Both the position numbers and the translations under genes were made by a program. Shown piece by piece: positions 47,401 to 59,400 of a stretch of 64,000 nucleotides of DNA. The DNA is from Lepturacanthus savala (taxonomy: Eukaryota; Chordata; Actinopteri; Scombriformes; Trichiuridae). How positions within the stretch are numbered: position 1 is the stretch's first letter; every line of letters begins with the position of its first letter. The stretch spans positions 248,001 to 312,000 of the forward strand of contig CM060461.1 of assembly GCA_030544235.1 (NCBI GenBank), read 5' to 3'. A model generated the notes under the pieces. It saw only the letters and a program-made list of their open reading frames with translations, was not told where the DNA came from and made no database searches.

Positions 47401-50400
47401 TAGGTTAATACTAGACAGATCATCAGTCATTTGGTAAATACTAGTTAGAACATCTGTCACTGGGTTTACTACAGCAGGTAAATACTAGAAAAGACATCTG
47501 TCGCTGGGTTTACTACAGTAGGTTAATACCAGACAGAACATCTGTCACTGGGTTTTCTACAGCAGGTTAATACTCAGCAGAACATCTGTTACTGGGTTTA
47601 CTACAGCAGGGTTAATACTAGACAGAACATCTGTTACTGGGTTTACTACAGCAGGGTTAATACTAGACAGAACATCTGTCACTGGGTTTACTACATAAGG
47701 TTAATACTAGACAGAACATCTGTCACTGGGTTTACTACATAAGGTTAATACTAGACAGAACATCTGTCACTGGGTTTACTACAGCAGGTTAATATTGGAC
47801 AGAACATCGGCCACTAGGTTAATACTACATAGAAAATCTGTCACTGGGTTTACTATAAGTTAATACTAGACAGAACATCTGTCACTGGGTTTACTACAGC
47901 AGGTTAATACTGGACAGAACATCTGTCACAGGGTTTACTATAGCAGCTAAATACTAGACAGAACATCTGTCACCGGGTTTGCTACAGCAGGTTAATACTA
48001 GACAGAACATCTCTCAATGGGTTAATAGAAGACAGAACATCTGTCACTGGGTTTACTACAGGTTAATAATAGACAGAACACGATTCACTGGGTTTACTAC
48101 AGCAGGTTAATACTGGACAGAACATCTGTCACCGGGTTTACTACAGCAGGTTAATACTAGACAGAACATCTGTTACTTGGTTTACTACAGCAGATTAATA
48201 CTAGACAGAACATCTGTCACTGGGTTTGCTATAGCCGGTTAATACTGGACAGAAAATCTGTCACTGGGTTTACTACAGCAGTTTAATACTAGATAGAACA
48301 TCTGTCACTGGGTTTACTACAGCAGGTTAATACTGGACAGAACATCTGTCACTAGGTTAATACTAGATAGAACATCTGTCACTGGGTTTACTACAGCAGG
48401 TTAATACTAGACAGAACATCTGTCACCGGGTTTGCTACAGCAGGTTAATATTGGACAGAACATCGGCCACTAGGTTAATACTAGATAGAACTTCTGTCAC
48501 TGGGTTTATTACAGCAGGTTAATACTAGACAGATCATCTGTCACCGGGTTTACTACAGCAGGTTAATACTAGGCAGAACATCTGTCACTAGGTTAATACT
48601 AGATAGAACATCTGTCACCGGGTTTACTACAGCAGCTAAATACTAGACAGAACATCTGTCACCGGGTTTGCTACAGCAGGTTAATACTAGACAGAACATC
48701 TCTCAATGGGTTAATAGAAGACAGAACATCTGTCACTGGGTTTACTACAGGTTAATACTAGACAGAACATGTGTCACTGGGTTTACTACAGCAGGTTAAT
48801 ACTGGACAGAACATCTGTCACCGGGTTTACTACAGCAGGTTAATACTAGACAGAATATCTGTCACTGGGTTTACTCCAGCAGCTAAGTACTAGACAGAAC
48901 ATCTGTCACTGGGTTTACTACAGCAGGTTAATACTAGACAGAACATCTGTTACTTGGTTTACTACAGCAGATTAATACTAGACAGAACATCTGTCATTGG
49001 GTTTGCTATAGCCGGTTAATACTAGATAGAACATCTGTCACTGGGTTTCCTACAGCAGGGTAACACTAGACAGAACATCTGTCACTGAGTGTATTACAGC
49101 AGGTTAATACTAGACAGAACATCTGTGACTAGGTTAATACTAGATAGAACATCTGTCACTAGGTTTACTACAGCAGATTAATACTAGACAGAACGTATGT
49201 TTATGGGTTTCCTACAGTAGGTTAATACTAGACAGATCATCAGTCATTCGGTAAATACTAGGTAGAACATCTGTCACTGGGTTTACTACAGCAGGTTAAT
49301 ACTCAGCAGAACATCTGTTACTGGGTTTACTACAGCAGGGTTAATACTAGACAGAACATCTGTCACTGGGTTTACTACAGCAGATTAATACTAGACAGAA
49401 CATCTGTCACTGGGTTTCCTACAGCAGGGTAACACCAGACAGAACATCTGTCACTGGGTTTTCTACAGCAGGTTAATACTCAGCAGAACATCTGTTACTG
49501 GGTTTACTACAGCAGGGTTAATACTAGACAGAACATCTGTCACTGGGTTTACTACATAAGGTTAATACTAGACAGAACATCTGTCACTGGGTTAACTACA
49601 TAAGGTTAATACTAGACAGAACATCTGTCACTGGGTTTACTACAGCAGGTTAATACTAGACAGAACATCTGTCACCGGGTTTGCTACAGCAGGTTAATAT
49701 TGGACAGAACATCGGCCACTAGGTTAATACTACATAGAAAATCTGTCACTGGGTTTATTATAAGTTAATACTAGACAGAACATCTGTCACTGGGTTTACT
49801 ACAGCAGGTTAATACTGGACAGAACATCTGTCACCGGGTTTACTACAGCAGCTAAATACTAGACAGAACATCTGTCACCGGGTTTGCTACAGCAGGTTAA
49901 TACTAGACAGAACATCTGTCACCGGGTTTGCTACAGCAGGTTAATACTAGACAGAACATCTCTCAATGGGTTAATAGAAGACAGAACATCTGTCACTGGG
50001 TTTACTACAGGTTAATAATAGACAGAACACGATTCACTGGGTTTACTACAGCAGGTTAATACTGGACAGAACATCTGTCACCGGGTTTACTACAGCAGGT
50101 TAATACTAGACAGAACATCTGTTACTTGGTTTACTACAGCAGATTAATACTAGACAGAACATCTGTCACTGGGTTTGCTATAGCCGGTTAATACTGGACA
50201 GAAAATCTGTCACTGGGTTTACTACAGCAGTTTAATACTAGATAGAACATCTGTCACTGGGTTTACTACAGCAGGTTAATACTGGACAGAACATTTGTCA
50301 CTAGGTTAATACTAGATAGAACATCTGTCACTGGGTTTACTACAGCAGGTTAATACTAGACAGAACATCTGTCACCGGGTTTGCTACAGCAGGTTAATAT

Positions 50401-53400
50401 TGGACAGAACATCGGCCACTAGGTTAATACTAGATAGAACATCTGTCACTGGGTTTATTACAGCACGTTAATACTAGACAGAACATCTGTCACCGGGTTT
50501 ACTACAGCAGGTTAATACTAGGCAGAACATCTGTCACTAGGTTAATACTAGATAGAACATCTGTCACCGGGTTTACTACAGCAGCTAAATACTCGTCAGA
50601 ACATCTGTCACTGGGTTTACTACAACAGGTTAATACTGGACAGAACATCTGTCACAGGGTTTACTACAGCAGCTAAATACTAGACAGAACATCTGTCACC
50701 GGGTTTGCTACAGCAGGTTAATACTAGACAGAACATCTCTCAATGGGTTAATAGAAGACAGAACATCTGTCACTGGGTTTACTACAGGTTAATACTAGAC
50801 AGAACATGTGTCACTGGGTTTACTACAGCAGGTTAATACTGGACAGAACATCTGTCACCGGGTTTACTACAGCAGGTTAATACTAGACAGAATATCTGTC
50901 ACTGGGTTTACTCCAGCAGCTAAGTACTAGACGGAACATCTGTCACTGGGTTTACTACAGCAGGTTAATACTAGACAGAACATCTGTTACTTGGTTTACT
51001 ACAGTTTACTTTTTAGACAGATCATCGGCCACTGGGTTAATACTACATATAACATCTATCACTGGGTTGACTACAGCAGGTAAATACTAGACAGAACATC
51101 TGTCACTGGGTTTACTACAGAAGGTTAATATCAGACAGAACATCTGTCACTAGGTTAATACTAGACAGAACATCTATCACTGGGTTTACTACAGCAAGTT
51201 AATAGTCGACAGAACATCTGTCTATAGGTTTATTACAGAAGGTTAATATCAGACAGAACATCTGTCACTAGGTTAATACTAGACAGAACATCTATCACTG
51301 GGTTTACTACAGCAGGTTAATAGTAGACAGAACATCTGTCTATAGGTTTATTACAGCAGGTTAATACTAGACAGAACATCTGTCACTGGGTTTGCTACAG
51401 CAGCTTCATACTACACAGAACATCTGTCACTGGGTTAATACTGGATAGAACATCTGTCACTGGGTTTACTACAGCAGGTTAATACTGGACAGAATATCTG
51501 TCATTGGGCTAATACTAGACAGAATATGTGTCACTGAGTTAATACTAGATAGAACATCTGTCACCGGGTTTACTACAGCAGCTAAATACTAGTCAGAACA
51601 TCTGTCACTGGGTTTATCACAACAGGTTAATACTAGACAGAACATCTGTCATTGGGTTTGCTATAGCCGGTTAATACTGGACAGAAAATCTGTCACTGGG
51701 TTTACTACAGCAGTTTAATACTAGATAGAACATCTGTCACTGGGTTTACTACAGCAGGTTAATACTAGACAGAACATCTGTCACTGGGTTTATCATGTCA
51801 GGTTAATACTAGACAGATCATCAATCACTAGGTTAATACTAGACAGAACAAAACATCTGTCATTGGGTAAATACTAGGTAGAACATCTTTCACTGGGTTT
51901 ACTACAGCAGGCTAATACTGGACAGAACATCTGTCACTAGGTTAATACTAGATAGAACATCTGTCACTGGGTTTACTACAGCAGGTTAATACTAGACAGA
52001 ACATCTGTCACTGGGTTTAGTACAGCAGGTTAATACTAGACCGAACATCTGTTACTGGGTTTACTACAGAGGGTTAATAGTAGAAGGAACATCTGTAACT
52101 AAGTTTACTACAGCAGGTTAATATTAGACAGATCATCGGCCACTGGGTTAATACTACATATGACATCTGTCACTGGGTTTACTACAGCAGGTTAATACTG
52201 GACAGAATATCTGTCATTGGGCTAATACTAGACAGAATATGTGTCACTGAGTTAATACTAGATAGAACATCTGTCACCGGGTTTACTACAGCAGCTAAAT
52301 ACTAGTCAGAACATCTGTCACTGGGTTTAGTACAGCAGGTTAATACTAGACCGAACATCTGTTACTGGGTTTACTACAGAGGGTTAATAGTAGAAGGAAC
52401 ATCTGTAACTAGGTTTACTACAGCAGGTTAATATTAGACAGATCATCGGCCACTGGGTTAATACTACATATAACATCTGTCACTGGGTTGACTACAGCAG
52501 GTAAATACTAGACAGAACATCTGTCACTGGGTTTACTACAGAAGGTTAATATAAGACAGAACATCTGTCACTAGGTTAATACTAGACAGAACATCTATCA
52601 CTGGGTTTACTACAGCAGGTTAATAGTCGACAGAACATCTGTCTATAGGTTTATTACAGAAGATTAATATCAGACAGAACATCTGTCACTAGGTTAATAC
52701 TAGACAGAACATCTATCACTGGGTTTACTACAGCAGGTTAATAGTAGACAGAACATCTGTCTATAGGTTTATTACAGCAGGTTAATACTAGAGAGAACAT
52801 CTGTCACTGGGTTTGCTACAGCAGCTTCATACTACACAGAACATCTGTCACTGGGTTAATACTGGATAGAACATCTGTCACTGGGTTTACTACAGCAGGT
52901 TAATACTGGACAGAATATCTGTCATTGGGCTAATACTAGACAGAATATGTGTCACTGAGTTAATACTAGATAGAACATCTGTCACCGGGTTTACTACAGC
53001 AGCTAAATACTAGTCAGAACATCTGTCACTGGGTTTATCACAACAGGTTAATACTACATAGAAAATCTGTCACTGGGTTTACTACAAGTTAATACTGGAC
53101 AGAACATCTGTCACTGGGTTTACTACAGAAGGTTAATATCAGACAGAACATCTGTCACTAGGTTAATACTAGACAGAACATCTATCACTGGGTTTACTAC
53201 AGCAGGTTAATAGTCGACAGAACATCTGTCTATAGGTTTATTACAGAAGATTAATATCAGACAGAACATCTGTCACTAGGTTAATACTAGACAGAACATC
53301 TATCACTGGGTTTACTACAGCAGGTTAATAGTAGACAGAACATCTGTCTATAGGTTTATTACAGCAGGTTAATACTAGAGAGAACATCTGTCACTGGGTT

Positions 53401-56400
53401 TGCTACAGCAGCTTCATACTACACAGAACATCTGTCACTGGGTTAATACTGGATAGAACATCTGTCACTGGGTTTACTACAGCAGGTTAATACTGGACAG
53501 AATATCTGTCATTGGGCTAATACTAGACAGAATATGTGTCACTGAGTTAATACTAGATAGAACATCTGTCACCGGGTTTACTACAGCAGCTAAATACTAG
53601 TCAGAACATCTGTCACTGGGTTTATCACAACAGGTTAATACTACATAGAAAATCTGTCACTGGGTTTACTACAAGTTAATACTGGACAGAACATCTGTCA
53701 CTGGGTTTACTACAGCAGGGTTAATACTAGACAGAATATCTGTCACTGGGTTTACTACAGCAGGTTAATACAAGGCAGAACATCTGTCACTAGGTTAATA
53801 CTAGATAGAACATATGTCACCGGGTTTACTACAGCAGCTAAATACTTGTCAGAACATCTGTCACTGCGTTTATCACAACAGGTTAATACTAGACAGATCA
53901 TCGGCCACGAGGTTAATCCTACATAGAAAATCTGTCACCGGGTTTACTACAGCAGGTTAATACTAGACAGAACATCCGTCACTGGTTTTAACTACAGCAG
54001 GTTAATATTACACAGAGCATCTGTCACTGGGTTAATACTAGACAGAACATCTGTCACTGGGTTTACTATAGCAGGTTAATACTAGACAGAACATCGGTCA
54101 CTGGGTTTAGTACAGCAGGTTAATATTAGACAGAACATCTGTCATTACGTAAATACTAGGTAGAACATCTTTCACTGGGTTTACTACAGCGGGTTAATAC
54201 TAGAAGGAACATCTGTAACTAGGTTTACTACAGCAGGTTAATATTAGACAGATCATCGGCCACTAGGTTAAAACTACATATAACATCTGTCACTGGGTTG
54301 ACTACAGCAGGTAAATACTAGACAGAACATCTATCACTGGGTTTACTACAGCAGGTTAATAGTCGACAGAACATCTGTCTATAGGTTTATTACAGAAGAT
54401 TAATATCAGACAGAACATCTGTCACTAGGTTAATACTAGACAGAACATCTATCACTGGGTTTACTACAGCAGGTTAATAGTAGACAGAACATCTGTCTAT
54501 AGGTTTATTACAGCAGGTTAATACTAGAGAGAACATCTGTCACTGGGTTTGCTACAGCAGCTTCATACTACACAGAACATCTGTCACTGGGTTAATACTG
54601 GATAGAACATCTGTCACTGGGTTTACTACAGCAGGTTAATACTGGACAGAATATCTGTCATTGGGCTAATACTAGACAGAATATGTGTCACTGAGTTAAT
54701 ACTAGATAGAACATCTGTCACCGGGTTTACTACAGCAGCTAAATACTAGTCAGAACATCTGTCACTGGGTTTATCACAACAGGTTAATACTACATAGAAA
54801 ATCTGTCACTGGGTTTACTACAAGTTAATACTGGACAGAACATCTGTCACTGGGTTTACTACAGAAGGTTAATATCAGACAGAACATCTGTCACTAGGTT
54901 AATACTAGACAGAACATCTATCACTGGGTTTACTACAGCAGGTTAATAGTCGACAGAACATCTGTCTATAGGTTTATTACAGAAGATTAATATCAGACAG
55001 AACATCTGTCACTAGGTTAATACTAGACAGAACATCTATCACTGGGTTTACTACAGCAGGTTAATAGTAGACAGAACATCTGTCTATAGGTTTATTACAG
55101 CAGGTTAATACTAGAGAGAACATCTGTCACTGGGTTTGCTACAGCAGCTTCATACTACACAGAACATCTGTCACTGGGTTAATACTGGATAGAACATCTG
55201 TCACTGGGTTTACTACAGCAGGTTAATACTGGACAGAATATCTGTCATTGGGCTAATACTAGACAGAATATGTGTCACTGAGTTAATACTAGATAGAACA
55301 TCTGTCACCGGGTTTACTACAGCAGCTAAATACTAGTCAGAACATCTGTCACTGGGTTTATCACAACAGGCTAATACTACATAGAAAATCTGTCACTGGG
55401 TTTACTACAAGTTAATACTGGACAGAACATCTGTCACTGGGTTTACTACAGCAGGGTTAATACTAGACAGAATATCTGTCACTGGGTTTACTACAGCAGG
55501 TTAATACAAGGCAGAACATCTGTCACTAGGTTAATACTAGATAGAACATATGTCACCGGGTTTACTACAGCAGCTAAATACTTGTCAGAACATCTGTCAC
55601 TGCGTTTATCACAACAGGTTAATACTAGACAGATCATCGGCCACGAGGTTAATCCTACATAGAAAATCTGTCACCGGGTTTACTACAGCAGGTTAATACT
55701 AGACAGAACATCCGTCACTGGTTTTAACTACAGCAGGTTAATATTACACAGAGCATCTGTCACTGGGTTAATACTAGACAGAACATCTGTCACTGGGTTT
55801 ACTATAGCAGGTTAATACTAGACAGAACATCGGTCACTGGGTTTAGTACAGCAGGTTAATATTAGACAGAACATCTGTCATTACGTAAATACTAGGTAGA
55901 ACATCTTTCACTGGGTTTACTACAGCGGGTTAATACTAGAAGGAACATCTGTAACTAGGTTTACTACAGCAGGTTAATATTAGACAGATCATCGGCCACT
56001 AGGTTAAAACTACATATAACATCTGTCACTGGGTTGACTACAGCAGGTAAATACTAGACAGAACATCTATCACTGGGTTTACTACAGCAGGTTAATAGTC
56101 GACAGAACATCTGTCTATAGGTTTATTACAGAAGATTAATATCAGACAGAACATCTGTCACTAGGTTAATACTAGACAGAACATCTATCACTGGGTTTAC
56201 TACAGCAGGTTAATAGTAGACAGAACATCTGTCTATAGGTTTATTACAGCAGGTTAATACTAGAGAGAACATCTGTCACTGGGTTTGCTACAGCAGCTTC
56301 ATACTACACAGAACATCTGTCACTGGGTTAATACTGGATAGAACATCTGTCACTGGGTTTACTACAGCAGGTTAATACTGGACAGAATATCTGTCATTGG

Positions 56401-59400
56401 GCTAATACTAGACAGAATATGTGTCACTGAGTTAATACTAGATAGAACATCTGTCACCGGGTTTACTACAGCAGCTAAATACTAGTCAGAACATCTGTCA
56501 CTGGGTTTATCACAACAGGTTAATACTACATAGAAAATCTGTCACTGGGTTTACTACAAGTTAATACTGGACAGAACATCTGTCACTGGGTTTACTACAG
56601 AAGGTTAATATCAGACAGAACATCTGTCACTAGGTTAATACTAGACAGAACATCTATCACTGGGTTTACTACAGCAGGTTAATAGTCGACAGAACATCTG
56701 TCTATAGGTTTATTACAGAAGATTAATATCAGACAGAACATCTGTCACTAGGTTAATACTAGACAGAACATCTATCACTGGGTTTACTACAGCAGGTTAA
56801 TAGTAGACAGAACATCTGTCTATAGGTTTATTACAGCAGGTTAATACTAGAGAGAACATCTGTCACTGGGTTTGCTACAGCAGCTTCATACTACACAGAA
56901 CATCTGTCACTGGGTTAATACTGGATAGAACATCTGTCACTGGGTTTACTACAGCAGGTTAATACTGGACAGAATATCTGTCATTGGGCTAATACTAGAC
57001 AGAATATGTGTCACTGAGTTAATACTAGATAGAACATCTGTCACCGGGTTTACTACAGCAGCTAAATACTAGTCAGAACATCTGTCACTGGGTTTATCAC
57101 AACAGGTTAATACTACATAGAAAATCTGTCACTGGGTTTACTACAAGTTAATACTGGACAGAACATCTGTCACTGGGTTTACTACAGCAGGGTTAATACT
57201 AGACAGAATATCTGTCACTGGGTTTACTACAGCAGGTTAATACAAGGCAGAACATCTGTCACTAGGTTAATACTAGATAGAACATATGTCACCGGGTTTA
57301 CTACAGCAGCTAAATACTTGTCAGAACATCTGTCACTGCGTTTATCACAACAGGTTAATACTAGACAGATCATCGGCCACGAGGTTAATCCTACATAGAA
57401 AATCTGTCACCGGGTTTACTACAGCAGGTTAATACTAGACAGAACATCCGTCACTGGTTTTAACTACAGCAGGTTAATATTACACAGAGCATCTGTCACT
57501 GGGTTAATACTAGACAGAACATCTGTCACTGGGTTTACTATAGCAGGTTAATACTAGACAGAACATCGGTCACTGGGTTTAGTACAGCAGGTTAATATTA
57601 GACAGAACATCTGTCATTACGTAAATACTAGGTAGAACATCTTTCACTGGGTTTACTACAGCGGGTTAATACTAGAAGGAACATCTGTAACTAGGTTTAC
57701 TACAGCAGGTTAATATTAGACAGATCATCGGCCACTAGGTTAAAACTACATATAACATCTGTCACTGGGTTGACTACAGCAGGTAAATACTAGACAGAAC
57801 ATCTGTCACTGGGTTTACTTCAGAAGGTTAATATCAGACAGAACATCTGTCACTAGGTTAATACTAGACAGAACATCTATCACTGGGTTTACTACAGCAG
57901 GTTAATACTAGAGTGAACATCTGTCACAGAGTTTACTACAGCAGGTTAATACTAGACAGAACTGAACTGAAACTGATTTAACAACAAAGAATAAAAGTTG
58001 ATTGAATAAAAACTAACTACCTAACTAAAACTAATACCCAATATGAGCATTTGACACAAGACAAAGTCTAAAGATTAAAAACAGACGATAACACAGGATG
58101 TGACACAAATGTTCATCATTTGCCAAAAGTCCCAGATGAACTCAAAGATTTTCTTTTCATCATAAAACACTAAATAAAACTGTTGTGTCACACACATGGC
58201 CCAGGGACTGCTATGGGTCTAATCTGGCCACTGGACGACTGTACAAATTAAATAAAGTTTGAGTTCCTGTTTTTCCTGTTTCTTCATAGAATGAGAATCT
58301 TTTAAAAAAATGGTTTGTAAGGCAGGAAATAACTTGATATTCAATATTATGTCATCTCACTTTTATAATTTGAAGTAATCAATCAAGTTAATATTCATAA
58401 TGTATTCTATACTTAAACAGCAGAGAGAAATTTAGAGTTGTTATTTATACTTTTATTTTATAACTAAACTGAATTTTACTCCCCTGGTCTATTTATAATT
58501 TTTGTTCTAGTTTTTGTTCACACATGAACCACAGAAGTTGTTTTTCTGTGTTTTCCAGGCAGCAGCTGGAGGTGACAGTTCACCTATCAGCTAGAAAATG
58601 TCATGTATGTGTGAGAACATGCCATGTGGTCCTGAAGCTTGAACACGCCATGTGGTCCTGAAGCGTGAAGGCTGCTCAAAGTATCAGAGTCCTACAGGAA
58701 AGTTGCTGCTGACTAACAAAAAACAGGGTTTTACTTCTCAGGGGGAAGCGGCGTGTTTAATAACACGTAGAGCGACGTATTTACTTACACTTTAGAGGTA
58801 AAAAAAAAAAAAAAAAAAAAAAGAAACAAGCTGGTTGTGTACTGGACTGCTTCTTAAAAATCTGGAGCCATATCACTATCACTACTTAGCATGCCCATCG
58901 TGCGTGAAGGAGATACCGCTTTCCAGTGTGTGTTCAGATGTGTTCGGGTGTGTATTCCAGTGTGTGTTCAGGTGTGTATTCCAGTGTGTGTTCAGGTGTG
59001 TATTCCAGTGTGTATTCAAGTGTGTATTCAGGTGTGTATTCCTGTGTGCATTCCAGTGTGTGTTCAAGTGAGTGTTCAGGTGTGTTTGGGTGTGTATTCC
59101 AGTGTGTGTTCAGATGTGTTCAGGCGTGTATTCCAGTGTGTGTTCAGGTGTGTATTGAGGTCCGTTCAGGTGCAGTGTTAGAGCTGACTCACCATGTCCA
59201 CCAGAGCCACGTACATGAAGAGTCCGGCTGTGAGGGCAAAGATCCAGGTGGAGATGTTCTCAGCATAGTGACCTATCAGGATACCTGTCATCATGCCCAG
59301 GTACGCCATCATGGCCGAGAGCACGTTGTAGAGGATGGCCTGACGCACCGTCATCCCCGCCTTCAGCAGCACCGCAAAGTCTCCTGGGAGATTAGAGACT

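Larger units (their letters stand above)
41451..57960. repeat. 16.5-kb minisatellite array in the last intron of slc39a6
   Basis: Hundreds of head-to-tail copies of a 44-bp unit mixed with a 30-bp variant that lacks the GTTTACTACAGCAG part. Key parts of the unit are GTTAATACTA, the dyad GACAGAACATCTGTC, and CACTGG. Units carry recurrent variants (CACCGG, CATCGGCCAC, ACATCTCTCAATGGG, GTCTATAGG). At about 40 bp per unit, and subtracting LINE pieces, I estimate roughly 370-390 units. The array begins about 24 bp from the splice acceptor of the last exon and ends at 57960. Higher-order duplication is strong in two zones. ORFs inside are repeat artefacts. Confidence 0.97.

Noticed and set aside
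41451..57960. CRISPR-like array of regularly spaced repeats
   Set aside because: There are no unique spacers; the whole unit repeats head to tail with variants, and the context is a vertebrate intron.
41451..57960. Glucocorticoid-receptor element array, because of the AGAACA hexamer in each unit
   Set aside because: The partner half-site TGTTCT at 3-nt spacing is absent (GTCACT instead), so a full element is not formed.
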